A stretch of 64,000 nucleotides of DNA from Alphaproteobacteria bacterium. Its GTDB lineage: Bacteria; Pseudomonadota; Alphaproteobacteria; Sphingomonadales; Emcibacteraceae. Under the pieces are notes generated by a model. That model did not search any database, was not told where the DNA came from, and saw only the letters and a program-made list of their open reading frames with translations. The position numbers were made by a program, and so were the translations under genes. Position 1 is the first letter of the stretch. Each line of letters starts with the position of its first letter. The stretch is taken from contig NVTE01000003.1 in the NCBI GenBank assembly GCA_002401455.1, forward strand, positions 193,187 through 257,186. Reading direction: 5' to 3'. Of this stretch, positions 8,141 to 17,060 are shown piece by piece.

Positions 8141-9586
8141 ATGATGCCCGTGACTAAAAATTTCAGAAGAGAACTCCTATCCTCTGCCCGGAAGCTGGTT
8201 TCAGCTTTTATCCTTTCCCTGACATTGCCGGCGTCCGGGGCTTATGCCGAAGAGGTCAAAGCCGTTGATCTGATCATTCATGGTCGTTATGTGGTGACCA
8301 TGGCCCAGGATGCGCCTGTGATCGAGCATGGAGCAGTTGCGGTCAGGGACGGTATCATCGTCGCCGTTGGTTCTGATCGCGAGATTGCAGAGGCTTTCAC
8401 GGCGGAAAAACACATCGCAGGCAAGGATCGGATTCTGCTGCCGGGCCTGGTCAATGGCCATACCCATACGGCGATGGTCCTGTTCCGGGGCATGGCGGAT
8501 GACCTGATGCTGATGGAATGGCTGCAGGATTATATCTTTCCAATGGAAGGCCAGTTTGTCGACCCTGAGTTTATTGAGGTTGGTATGAATTTGGCCTGTC
8601 TTGAAATGATCCGGGGCGGTACGACGACCTTTGTCGATATGTATTTTTATCCGGGCAAGGGCGCGGATGTGATTGAGGCTTGTGGCCTGCGGGCGATCAT
8701 GGGCTCACCGTCGATAGATTTCCCGAGCCCGGGCTTCACAGGCTGGGATGATTCCTTTGCCGCGGCGGTGACATTTGTCAAGGACCGGAAAAGCCCGTCA
8801 GGGCGGATCACGCCGGCCTTCGCCCCTCATGCGCCCTATACCGTATCCCCGGAACATCTGACCCAGGTGGCGGAAATGGCCCGGGAGCTGAAGGCCCCCA
8901 TCACCATCCATCTGTCGGAAGACCGGGCGGAACTGGTCCAGATCATGGACCGATACCAGACCACCCCGATCCGCCATGTGGAAGGCCTGGGCCTGCTGGA
9001 TAATAGAGTGATTGCCGCCCATGTGGTTCATCCGACAGCAGAGGAAATCAAGTTGCTGGCTAAATATAAGATCGGGGTGATTCATAATCCGACCTCCAAT
9101 TTAAAAACGGCAGCCGGGGTCTCACCAGTGCCGGAGATGCTGAAACAGGGGGTCCTCGTTGGTTTGGGTACCGATGGGGCTGTATCCAACAATGACCTGG
9201 ATATGTGGGAGGAAATCCGCATGGCGGCCTTGATTCATAAGGGAGTGGGCTATGATGCCACCGTGATGCCGGCCAAAACCGTGCTTGATATGGCAACCAG
9301 AGGCGGTGCCGAGGCGATAGGCCTGGGCGACCAGGTTGGAGAGCTTGTGGTGGGCAAAAGGGCTGATCTTATTCAAGTTGACCTGTCTGGCCCCCATATG
9401 ACACCGCTCTATGATGTGATCTCACATCTGGTTTATGCGGTGAAGGGCAGTGACGTGGTGACCACCATCGTTGACGGTCATGTTTTGATGGAGGACGGCA
9501 AGGTTCTGACCCTGGATGCGGAAGACATCAGGCGCAAGGCCAATGAGATTGCCGCGCGCATTGCCGAAGCCCTGAACAAGAAATAG
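8141..9586 (+). CDS. exported amidohydrolase, TRZ/ATZ (SAH/MTA deaminase-like) family
   Basis: A 481-residue metal-dependent hydrolase. After a basic, then hydrophobic leader of about 37 residues ending SGAYA-EE, which looks like a cleavable signal peptide, comes the usual fold. It has metal site NGHTHTAM (His107, His109), a large barrel with APHAPYTVSP and TIHLSEDRAEL, and the distal Asp motif GTDGAVSNNDLDMWEE. The motifs match 5-methylthioadenosine/S-adenosylhomocysteine deaminases and related aminohydrolases such as TrzA/AtzB. A signal peptide is unusual for that group and would put it in the periplasm. Neighbouring nucleoside salvage genes favour a purine nucleoside substrate. AAGGAAAA lies 5 bases before the first of two tandem ATGs. 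Exact substrate unproven. Confidence 0.85.
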   Translation: MMPVTKNFRRELLSSARKLVSAFILSLTLPASGAYAEEVKAVDLIIHGRYVVTMAQDAPVIEHGAVAVRDGIIVAVGSDREIAEAFTAEKHIAGKDRILLPGLVNGHTHTAMVLFRGMADDLMLMEWLQDYIFPMEGQFVDPEFIEVGMNLACLEMIRGGTTTFVDMYFYPGKGADVIEACGLRAIMGSPSIDFPSPGFTGWDDSFAAAVTFVKDRKSPSGRITPAFAPHAPYTVSPEHLTQVAEMARELKAPITIHLSEDRAELVQIMDRYQTTPIRHVEGLGLLDNRVIAAHVVHPTAEEIKLLAKYKIGVIHNPTSNLKTAAGVSPVPEMLKQGVLVGLGTDGAVSNNDLDMWEEIRMAALIHKGVGYDATVMPAKTVLDMATRGGAEAIGLGDQVGELVVGKRADLIQVDLSGPHMTPLYDVISHLVYAVKGSDVVTTIVDGHVLMEDGKVLTLDAEDIRRKANEIAARIAEALNKK

Positions 9587-9598
9587 ACTCTAAACAAA

Positions 9599-9634
9599 AA
9601 TTAAGCGCCTTATAGATCTACAAGGCGCTTAATT
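9599..9634. terminator. bidirectional terminator
   Basis: AATTAAGCGCCTT (9599-9611) and AAGGCGCTTAATT (9622-9634) are perfect 13-bp arms around a 10-base loop. The hairpin sits between the convergent amidohydrolase and phosphoribosyltransferase genes, with an A run on the left. Confidence 0.92.
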
Positions 9635-9643
9635 CTGGTCGAT

Positions 9644-10204
9644 TTAGATTTTTTTGTTGAGCAGTTCTGAAATCAGCGGTGATTTGAATTTGGCGATTTC
9701 ATCCATGGTCAGGCCATGCAACTCGTGGGGAAACACCAGCCATTCATTGGTTTCATGGATGTAATAGTCGGGTTTGCGTTCGGTTTTGCGTTTTTCCGGC
9801 TTGTAGTAAACGGTGGCGACGCGGGTGTCTTCGGGCATATTGCGCCGGCATTGTTCTTTCAGGTCCCGGATGATGGCATCGACGCTGAGGCCGGAATCAA
9901 ACACATCATCAACGATCAATAGCTTGTCTTCGGCATTGATGTTGTCGACAATATACCCCAGGCCATGAACCCGGACGGTTGAGCTGCGGGTGGCAATCCC
10001 GGTATAGGACGAGGTGCGGATGGCAATATGGTCCGACTTCAGGCCTCGGTAATCCAGATATTCCTGAACGGCGATGCCGACCGGTGTGCCGCCGCGCCAG
10101 ACACCGACGATATAATCCGGTTCAAAGCCGCTTTCCAGAATCATGTGGGCCATCTTGAAGCTGTCTTCCAACAGTTCATCGGCAGAGATATATGTTTTAT
10201 GCAT
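9644..10204 (-). CDS. purine phosphoribosyltransferase
   Basis: A type I phosphoribosyltransferase of 186 residues from ATG 10204. An upstream ATG at 10237 would overlap the kinase gene and add 11 residues. The PRPP-binding motif is LLIVDDVFDSGLSVDAI, and the substrate-side loop YIVGVWRGGTPVGI lies near the N terminus. This resembles xanthine/hypoxanthine-guanine phosphoribosyltransferases, which salvage free purine bases to nucleotides in the cytoplasm. It is last in a three-gene operon after purine nucleoside phosphorylase and a PfkB kinase, which fits recycling of the base released by the phosphorylase. Base specificity cannot be read from the sequence. Confidence 0.85.
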   Translation of the reverse strand: MHKTYISADELLEDSFKMAHMILESGFEPDYIVGVWRGGTPVGIAVQEYLDYRGLKSDHIAIRTSSYTGIATRSSTVRVHGLGYIVDNINAEDKLLIVDDVFDSGLSVDAIIRDLKEQCRRNMPEDTRVATVYYKPEKRKTERKPDYYIHETNEWLVFPHELHGLTMDEIAKFKSPLISELLNKKI

Positions 10205-10221
10205 AGGGAGTTCCAATTTGT

Positions 10222-11355
10222 TTAGGTAACCGTCCATCTGGTGACGGTTGTTGAAATATCAAAGGTGTCGGGCGTTTGGTCCAATTTCTGTTGCAAAGCC
10301 TCAAATGTCAATAATCCTTCCTGGGTATCAACACAGGAGATCACCGCAGCCGCATTCAGGGAAGCGGCGCAAAGGGCGATATCGGGGCTATTTCCGGCGG
10401 CAATCAGGCTGGCCAAAGTTGAGGAAAAACTGTCTCCGGCCCCGGCCGATCCCTTCATAACAACGTCTTGAGGCGGACAATAATAGAGGATGCCGCTGTG
10501 CAGCAGATAAGCGCCTTTGCTGCCATCGGTGATCACCACATAGTCGGGGCCATGGTCGGCGAGGTTTTTCATGAACTCCACCAGCCCCAGGTTAAAGCCG
10601 CCAATTTTAAATCCCGATTTAAGCAGGGGCGGGGCCTTTTCTGACAGGGCTAGGGGCGAGGTGCAGGCCTTGCGGTCCTCGGCGACAAGTTTAGCAATCA
10701 GGGTTTCGGCTTCCGCTGTGTTAATGGACACCAGGGTGATATCGTTCAGGCTCAGGAGGAAATCCTCACAGAGCCTTGTCAATTGCCGGATGCCGGGATT
10801 GGAGGCGATAAAGCAATTTGCTTTTGCGGCCTGACGGACGATTTGTGGGAAATGGTCAGCAGATTCGTTGCTCAGGTTGGTGACATAGACCAGGTCATAC
10901 TTGGTAAAGTCAATGGCCCTGACATCTTCCTGGCTCAAGTGGCAATTAGCCCCCCGGTGGGTAAAGATGGCGGCGTTGCGGTCATGGGAGGCGATGTGAA
11001 CCGCGACCCCGCTGCCGACATTCTCGCAGACTTTCAAATGGTCGAGGCCGATGTTTTCCTGTCTCAGGCGGTTCATGGCCTTCTCCGCATTCAGGTCTTT
11101 GCCGACCAGGGCCAGGATGTCCATATCCATGCCCAGACGGTTCATGGCGACCGCAGTATTGGCGCCGCCGCCGCCCACAAAGGTATCGATGCTCAGGGAT
11201 TCAACTTTACGCCCCTGTTCCAGCATCAGAAAGGATGAGGTCATGTTATGCAGGGTCATCAGTTCCACATCATCATCAGCAATGACGGTGATAATGTCGA
11301 TCATGATCGAGCCGATGGACAGGGCAGACTGTTTTGGCTTTAGGAAGTTTTTCAC
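10222..11355 (-). CDS. PfkB-family sugar or nucleoside kinase
   Basis: A 377-residue ribokinase-fold kinase starting at GTG 11355, 7 bases after the phosphorylase stop. The first PfkB region is FVGGGGANTAVAMNRLG; the catalytic signature near the C terminus is KGSAGAGDSFSSTLASLI, with the GAGD anion hole and Asp base. Members phosphorylate ribose, adenosine, inosine or pseudouridine. Between a purine nucleoside phosphorylase and a purine phosphoribosyltransferase, a nucleoside or ribose kinase is most likely. It is slightly longer than typical ribokinases (about 310) because of an insertion around residues 225-255. Confidence 0.85.
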   Translation of the reverse strand: MKNFLKPKQSALSIGSIMIDIITVIADDDVELMTLHNMTSSFLMLEQGRKVESLSIDTFVGGGGANTAVAMNRLGMDMDILALVGKDLNAEKAMNRLRQENIGLDHLKVCENVGSGVAVHIASHDRNAAIFTHRGANCHLSQEDVRAIDFTKYDLVYVTNLSNESADHFPQIVRQAAKANCFIASNPGIRQLTRLCEDFLLSLNDITLVSINTAEAETLIAKLVAEDRKACTSPLALSEKAPPLLKSGFKIGGFNLGLVEFMKNLADHGPDYVVITDGSKGAYLLHSGILYYCPPQDVVMKGSAGAGDSFSSTLASLIAAGNSPDIALCAASLNAAAVISCVDTQEGLLTFEALQQKLDQTPDTFDISTTVTRWTVT

Positions 11356-11362
11356 AGATAAA

Positions 11363-12187
11363 TTACTCGGCTAAGGCATCAATGAAATGGACCAGCAGAC
11401 GGCTGATGTTGCCAAAGGCCTTTTCGGCCTCGCTCAAGGTTTCATCATGGGATAAGGGCGTTGGGGACAGGCCGCAGCCCAGGTTGGTGATCAGCGACAG
11501 ACCGACAACATCCATGCCACAGTGGCGCGCCACCAGGCATTCCTGAACCGTTGACATGCCGACCGCATCAATACCCAGCTTGCCCAGCATCCTGATTTCG
11601 GCCGGGGTTTCAAAATTGGGTCCGGCCAGCTGGACATAAACGCCGCTATGGAGCTTGATATCAAGGGTCTCAGCGGAGCTGGCCAGTCGTGCACGCAGAT
11701 CCTTATCATAGGCTTCGGTCATGTCAAAGAAGCGCGGTCCGACCGCGTCATCATTGGGGCCGGTCAGCGGGTTGTGGCCGGACATATTGACATGATCAGT
11801 GATATTCATGAGTGACCCTGCGGGCATATCCAGATGCATGCTACCTGCCGCATTCGTGATGATCAGCTTTTCCACCCCAAGCCGCTTAAAGGTGCGGATG
11901 GATATGGCCAGCTTGTGGGCGGGGTGACCTTCATATAAATGCATGCGACCCTGCATGCAGAGCAGGGGCGTACGGCCTACTTTACCGATCAGCAACCGTC
12001 CCGCATGGCCAACAACGGTTGGCTGGGGGAAGTCGGGGATGTCGTCATAGGAAATGACCGTATCAATATCCATCACATCACCAAACTTGCCCAGGCCACT
12101 GCCCAGAATCAGGGCAACTTTAGGAAAGTCTCCGCTGTGGGCAGCTTTTATGGCGGACAGGCTTCTTTCTACTTCTTGCGCGATCAT
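11363..12187 (-). CDS. punA: purine nucleoside phosphorylase (trimeric, PunA type)
   Basis: A 274-residue enzyme that splits purine (deoxy)nucleosides with phosphate to the base and (deoxy)ribose-1-phosphate. The phosphate loop is LILGSGLGKFGD; the active-site regions are VVGHAGRLLIG, MQGRMHLYEGH and the base-binding ITNAAGSMHLDMPAGS. MLGKLGIDAVGMSTVQE follows further on. Length and motifs match the trimeric mammalian-like class, not the hexameric DeoD class. It heads a minus-strand operon divergent from deoB, so its sugar phosphate product feeds the DeoB enzyme encoded 200 bases away. Confidence 0.93.
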   Translation of the reverse strand: MIAQEVERSLSAIKAAHSGDFPKVALILGSGLGKFGDVMDIDTVISYDDIPDFPQPTVVGHAGRLLIGKVGRTPLLCMQGRMHLYEGHPAHKLAISIRTFKRLGVEKLIITNAAGSMHLDMPAGSLMNITDHVNMSGHNPLTGPNDDAVGPRFFDMTEAYDKDLRARLASSAETLDIKLHSGVYVQLAGPNFETPAEIRMLGKLGIDAVGMSTVQECLVARHCGMDVVGLSLITNLGCGLSPTPLSHDETLSEAEKAFGNISRLLVHFIDALAE

Positions 12188-12216
12188 ATTTTTCTAGCTC
12201 GTGGTTAGTCCAAGTG

Positions 12217-12265
12217 ATAATATAGTATGATAATAGGGTATATTATAAAAATGCAAAGCAATTGC
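12217..12265. promoter_or_regulatory. AT-rich divergent control region between punA and deoB
   Basis: The 204-base gap between the divergent operons is strongly AT-rich. It contains an 8-bp inverted repeat, ATAATATA (12217-12224) with TATATTAT (12239-12246), and the palindrome GCAATTGC (12258-12265). Either could be an operator for a nucleoside-responsive repressor of DeoR or LacI type; no regulator gene is nearby. In AT-rich DNA such repeats can be chance. Confidence 0.3.
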
Positions 12266-12391
12266 GAATAAAACTTTTACCATATGGACAAATTTTTTTG
12301 TGGATTGTACTATGAAATTGGATTAATTTCTGTTTATTTTGGTCCTTAAGATTAGACTGACCCTCAAATGAGGTTTTCTGGAGCATAAAAA

Positions 12392-13606
12392 ATGCGTGCG
12401 ATTATTATTGTGCTTGATTCTTTTGGGGTTGGTGAGGCTGATGACGCTGCCGATTTCGGGGATCAGGGTGCTAATACTTTCGGCCATATTGCCGAGCAAT
12501 GCGCTATCGGGCAGGGGGACCGTGCGGGACTGCGGTCCGGCCCTTTGAAGATTCCCAACCTGATGGAATTGGGTCTGGGTCTGCTGGGAGAAGCGGCGGC
12601 GGGGCATGACCTGCCCCTTGAAAAAGCCAGCAAAATCACCGGTAAATACGGTTATGCCGCAGAGAAAAGCAAGGGCAAGGACACCCCGAGCGGACATTGG
12701 GAAATGGCAGGGGTACCTGTTCTGGAAGACTTTGGCTATTTTACCTCAAAGACCTCAAGCTTCCCGGAAAGCCTGCTTAATGACCTGATCACAGAATGTG
12801 GTTTGCCGGGGGTGCTGGGCAATTGTCATGCCTCGGGCACGGTGATCCTGGATGATCTCGGGACTGAGCATATCAAAAGTGGCAAGCCGATCGTCTATGC
12901 CTCTTCTGATTCGGTGTTCCAGATTGCCGCCCATGAACAGCATTTTGGCCTGGACCGCCTGTATGAGGTCTGTGACGTGGCCCGGCGGCTGGTCGATGAC
13001 TATAACATCGGGCGGGTGATTGCCCGGCCTTTTGTTGGCGAGAAACCTGGCGACTTTATCCGCACCGGCAACCGGCGGGATCTATCGGTTCTGCCGCCAG
13101 CGCCGACGTTGCTTGATATTTATTCGGAAAGCGGCGGCGAGGTGATCTCCATTGGCAAAATTGCCGATATTTTTGCCCATCAGGGCATCACCCAGAAATT
13201 CAAGGCCCACGGCAATGAGCAGATTTTTGAGGTGTTGATGGAGCAGATCGATAGCTCGGTCGACAATGCGATCCTGTTTGCCAACCTGGTTGACTTTGAC
13301 ATGCTTTATGGTCACCGGCGGGATGTGCCGGGCTATGCGGCGGCGTTGGAAGAATTTGACCGGTCTTTGCCCCGGCTCTGGGCAGCCTTACGGCCTGATG
13401 ATGTGGTGGTCCTGACCGCCGATCATGGCTGCGACCCGACTAAGCCCGGATCAGATCATACCCGGGAATTTGTGCCCGTCATTGCCTTTGGGCCAAAGGT
13501 TGCGGCGGGCAATATCGGCAAAAGAGAAACCTTCGCCGACATTGGCACCAGCCTGGCGCGTCATCTTGGGCTCGCTCCCCTGGCGACCGGCACCTCATTT
13601 TTATAA
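12392..13606 (+). CDS. deoB: phosphopentomutase
   Basis: A 404-residue alkaline-phosphatase-superfamily mutase that interconverts (deoxy)ribose-1-phosphate and -5-phosphate. The N terminus [20 protein letters not shown] carries the first metal ligands; [14 protein letters not shown] holds the phosphorylated threonine region; [16 protein letters not shown] and TADHGCDPT hold the remaining metal ligands. TGGAG lies 8 bases upstream of the ATG. First gene of deoB-deoC-ALDH-nupC-acsA. It converts the phosphorylase product into the DeoC substrate. Confidence 0.97.
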   Translation: MRAIIIVLDSFGVGEADDAADFGDQGANTFGHIAEQCAIGQGDRAGLRSGPLKIPNLMELGLGLLGEAAAGHDLPLEKASKITGKYGYAAEKSKGKDTPSGHWEMAGVPVLEDFGYFTSKTSSFPESLLNDLITECGLPGVLGNCHASGTVILDDLGTEHIKSGKPIVYASSDSVFQIAAHEQHFGLDRLYEVCDVARRLVDDYNIGRVIARPFVGEKPGDFIRTGNRRDLSVLPPAPTLLDIYSESGGEVISIGKIADIFAHQGITQKFKAHGNEQIFEVLMEQIDSSVDNAILFANLVDFDMLYGHRRDVPGYAAALEEFDRSLPRLWAALRPDDVVVLTADHGCDPTKPGSDHTREFVPVIAFGPKVAAGNIGKRETFADIGTSLARHLGLAPLATGTSFL

Positions 13607-13622
13607 AACGATAGAGAATACA

Positions 13623-14603
13623 GTGACAGCAGAACAAGCAATATTGATTAATAGTCTGCCCCGGGTTGAGGGCTGTGACTTTCATCCTGACTGGGTTGAT
13701 GAGATTAAAATTAACAAGTCGGCGGTTGACCGGCGGATTGCGTCGCTGGCTGGCCGGCGGACCGTCAAGAAAAAATGGCAGGCGGCCTGGCTGCTCAAGG
13801 CGATCGCCTGTATCGACCTGACCACCCTGTCCGGTGATGATACGGAGGGCCGGGTCAAGCGGCTCTGTGCCAAGGCGAAAAACCCGGTACGGCCCGATAT
13901 TCTTGAGGCTTTGGGCTTTGACACTATGAATCTGACCACCGGGGCTGTCTGTGTCTATCATGAAATGGTTGAAACTGCGGTTGCGGCCCTGAAGGGTAGT
14001 GGCATTCCAGTGGCGGCGGTCTCCACCGGCTTTCCGGCCGGGCTAGCCCCTCTGGAAACCCGGTTGGCGGAAATTAAGGCCTCAGTGGCGGCGGGGGCCG
14101 AAGAAATTGATATCGTCATCAGTCGTAGGTACGTTCTGACCGGCAACTGGCGCGCCCTTTATGATGAGGTCAAAGCCTACCGGGAGGCCTGCGGAGAGGC
14201 CCATATGAAATCCATCCTGGCCACCGGCCAGTTGGGCTCAATCACCAAGATCGCCAAGGCGTCCATGGTCTGCATGATGGCCGGGGCCGATTTTATCAAG
14301 ACCTCCACCGGTATGGAGGGGGTCAATGCGACCCTGCCGGTCAGTCTGGTGATGATCCGCATGATCCGGGAATTCTATGAAAAAACCGGACAGAAGGTTG
14401 GCTATAAGCCGGCGGGCGGCATTGGCACGGCCAAGCTTGCGCTGCAGTATCTGGTGCTGATCAAGGAAGAACTGGGCGATGACTGGCTCACGCCCCATAT
14501 GTTCCGCTTTGGGGCCTCCAGCCTTCTGGGCGATATCGAGCGCCAGCTTGAACATTTTGTCACGGGCCGTTATTCAGCGGCTAACCGCCATTCAATGGGT
14601 TAG
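13623..14603 (+). CDS. deoC: deoxyribose-phosphate aldolase
   Basis: A 326-residue class I aldolase that splits 2-deoxyribose-5-phosphate into glyceraldehyde-3-phosphate and acetaldehyde. The Schiff-base lysine is Lys226 in DFIKTSTG and the second lysine is Lys262 in GYKPAGGIG. It belongs to the longer DeoC class (about 320 residues) rather than the 220-250-residue class. I start it at GTG 13623, 17 bases after deoB with AGAGA upstream. The same frame is open further left, but only inside deoB. Its toxic product acetaldehyde is handled by the next gene, 7 bases downstream. Confidence 0.95.
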   Translation: MTAEQAILINSLPRVEGCDFHPDWVDEIKINKSAVDRRIASLAGRRTVKKKWQAAWLLKAIACIDLTTLSGDDTEGRVKRLCAKAKNPVRPDILEALGFDTMNLTTGAVCVYHEMVETAVAALKGSGIPVAAVSTGFPAGLAPLETRLAEIKASVAAGAEEIDIVISRRYVLTGNWRALYDEVKAYREACGEAHMKSILATGQLGSITKIAKASMVCMMAGADFIKTSTGMEGVNATLPVSLVMIRMIREFYEKTGQKVGYKPAGGIGTAKLALQYLVLIKEELGDDWLTPHMFRFGASSLLGDIERQLEHFVTGRYSAANRHSMG

Positions 14604-14610
14604 GGTTATT

Positions 14611-16986
14611 ATGAACATCTCAGAAATATATAAAACAATGTCTTATGGTCCGGCGCCTGAACAGGCGGATTATGTCCATGACTGGCTGAATAGCCATGAC
14701 CAGGGCTTTAAGCTTTTCATCAATGGCGAATGGGTGGCGGCCTCCTCTGATGAGACTATCGAAAGCCGCAATCCGGCGACCGGTGAGCTTTTGGCAAAAA
14801 TTTCTGTTGCCGGGGCCGAGGATGTGGACCGGGCGGTGAAAGCCGCGGCTAAGGCCTTCCCGTCATGGTCAGGCCTTCCCGGCCATGAAAGAGCAAAATA
14901 CCTCTATTCCCTGGCGCGGCTGATCCAGAAAACCGCTCGGTTCATGTCGGTGCTGGAAACCCTGGATAATGGCAAGCCGATCCGGGAAAGCCGGGATATT
15001 GATATTCCGCTGGTTGCCCGTCATTTCTATTACCATGCCGGTTGGGCCCAGCTTCGGGACCAGGAACTAGCCGATCAGGTGCCGCTGGGTGTTGTCGGCC
15101 AGATCATTCCCTGGAACTTTCCGCTGCTGATGCTGGCGTGGAAGATCGCCCCGGCGATCGCTGCCGGTAACTGTGTGGTGCTGAAGCCTGCCGAATATAC
15201 CAGCCTGACGGCGCTGTATTTTGCCGAACTGTGTCAGGAAGCCGGCCTGCCGCCAGGGGTGGTCAATATCGTCACCGGTGCCGGAGATACTGGCGCTCAG
15301 ATCGTCAATCACCCGGATATTGCCAAGATTGCCTTCACCGGCTCGACCGGTGTTGGCCGCTATATTCGGGAAGCCACCGCCGGGTCGGGTAAGAAACTGA
15401 CCCTGGAGCTTGGCGGCAAGTCGCCCTATATCGTGTTTGAGGATGCGGATATCGACGGCGCGGTAGAAGGGCTGGTGGACGCGATCTGGTTTAACCAGGG
15501 CCAGGTCTGCTGTGCCGGCTCCCGGTTGTTGGTCGAGGAAGGCATTGCCGACCGCCTGATCGAGAAAGTCAAAAGCCGGCTCAATAAATTCCGGGTCGGG
15601 GACCCTCTGGACAAGACCATTGATATGGGCGCGATCGTCGACCCGATTCAGTTGGAGCGGATTACTGCCCTGGTCAATAAGGGCGCCGAAGAAGGGGCCG
15701 AAATCTGGCAGCCGGATATCACTTTTCCGACAGAAGGCTGTTATTATCCGCCGACCCTGATCACCAATGTCAGCCCGAGCAACAGCGTTGTGCGCGAGGA
15801 AATATTTGGCCCTGTGCTGACGGTGATGACCTTCCGGACCCTGAAAGAAGCTGCCGACCTGGCCAATAATACCCGCTTTGGTCTGGCGTCCAGTGTCTGG
15901 TCCGAGAATATAAACCGGGCGCTGGAAGTGGCCTCCATGCTCAAAGCCGGCGTGGTCTGGGTCAACAGCACCAACCAGTTTGATGCGGCCTGTGGCTTCG
16001 GCGGCTACCGGGAATCCGGCTTCGGCCGGGAAGGTGGCAAGGAAGGCATGTATGAATATCTGAAACCCGCTGGGGAGTGGGGATCAGAAAAAGGTAATCT
16101 GGTGGATAGCCCAGAACCTACTGGTTCAGCTCCTAAAGGGTTCGGCATTGACCGGACGGCCAAGAATTATGTTGGCGGCAAGCAGGCGCGGCCTGATGGC
16201 GGCAACACCCGTGTGGTTCTCAATGCGGACGGCTCCATCGCGGGCCGGGTCGGCGACGGCAACCGCAAAGACATTCGGAACGCAGTCGAGGCGGCATTCA
16301 AGAATCCTGGCTGGTCCACGACCACGGCCCATAACCGGGCCCAGGTGATCTATTATATCGCTGAAAACCTCAGCGCTCGGGAAGCCGAAGTTGTTGACCG
16401 GCTGGTCAGCCTGACCGGGGTCAGCAAAAAAGCCGCCAAGGCCGAATTTGACATGTCGATCAGCCGCCTGTTCAGCTACGGGGCCTGGGCCGATAAATAT
16501 GATGGCCAGGTTCATACCCCACCGGTGCAGAATGTGGCACTGGCCGTGCATGAGCCCATGGGCATCATGGGCATTGTCTGTCCGGATGTGATGCCGTTGC
16601 TGTCGTTCATCTCTCTGGTCGCACCGGCGATTGCCATGGGCAACCGGACGGTGGTAATCCCGTCCGAACGCTATCCGTTGCTGGCGACTGATTTTTACCA
16701 GATCCTGGAGACTTCCGATCTGCCGGCGGGTGTGATTAATATTGTCACCGGCGATCGGGACGTGCTGGCGGACGTGCTGGCCAAACATGATCAGCTGGAC
16801 GCGATCTGGTATCACGGGTCGGCGGACGGCAGCCGGATGGTTGAGCAGCAGAGTGCCGCCAACTTGAAGCGTACCTGGGTCAATGATGGTCGGGCGCGGG
16901 ACTGGATGTCAGTTCACGGTGAAGGCCGCCGATTCCTGCGCGAGGCGACCCAGGTGAAAAATATCTGGTTGCCATACGGCGATTGA
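14611..16986 (+). CDS. two-domain aldehyde dehydrogenase, ALDH16 type
   Basis: A 791-residue protein starting at ATG 14611. Residues 1-500 form a complete NAD-dependent aldehyde dehydrogenase: Asn169 in PWNFP, NAD loop FTGSTGVGR, general base Glu266 in LELGGKSP and nucleophile Cys300 in NQGQVCCAG. After a Gly/Pro/Asp-rich linker, residues about 560-791 repeat the Rossmann half of the fold (GIMGIVCPDVMPLLSFISL, PAGVINIVTGD). They have no catalytic Cys/Glu and so look non-catalytic. This is the ALDH16 arrangement; unlike human ALDH16A1 the catalytic cysteine is present. Directly after deoC and before nupC/acsA, it most likely oxidises acetaldehyde to acetate. Confidence 0.9.
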   Translation: MNISEIYKTMSYGPAPEQADYVHDWLNSHDQGFKLFINGEWVAASSDETIESRNPATGELLAKISVAGAEDVDRAVKAAAKAFPSWSGLPGHERAKYLYSLARLIQKTARFMSVLETLDNGKPIRESRDIDIPLVARHFYYHAGWAQLRDQELADQVPLGVVGQIIPWNFPLLMLAWKIAPAIAAGNCVVLKPAEYTSLTALYFAELCQEAGLPPGVVNIVTGAGDTGAQIVNHPDIAKIAFTGSTGVGRYIREATAGSGKKLTLELGGKSPYIVFEDADIDGAVEGLVDAIWFNQGQVCCAGSRLLVEEGIADRLIEKVKSRLNKFRVGDPLDKTIDMGAIVDPIQLERITALVNKGAEEGAEIWQPDITFPTEGCYYPPTLITNVSPSNSVVREEIFGPVLTVMTFRTLKEAADLANNTRFGLASSVWSENINRALEVASMLKAGVVWVNSTNQFDAACGFGGYRESGFGREGGKEGMYEYLKPAGEWGSEKGNLVDSPEPTGSAPKGFGIDRTAKNYVGGKQARPDGGNTRVVLNADGSIAGRVGDGNRKDIRNAVEAAFKNPGWSTTTAHNRAQVIYYIAENLSAREAEVVDRLVSLTGVSKKAAKAEFDMSISRLFSYGAWADKYDGQVHTPPVQNVALAVHEPMGIMGIVCPDVMPLLSFISLVAPAIAMGNRTVVIPSERYPLLATDFYQILETSDLPAGVINIVTGDRDVLADVLAKHDQLDAIWYHGSADGSRMVEQQSAANLKRTWVNDGRARDWMSVHGEGRRFLREATQVKNIWLPYGD

Positions 16987-17060
16987 GGAAATACTACTAA
17001 TAAATATGGGGCCAGAAGGACACTCTGGACAATAAATAAACCGGGAGAATAAAAAACGTC

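Noticed and set aside
13425-13622. N-terminal extension of deoC
   Set aside because: It overlaps the deoB C terminus in another frame; the GTG at 13623 has a ribosome site and fits the family length.
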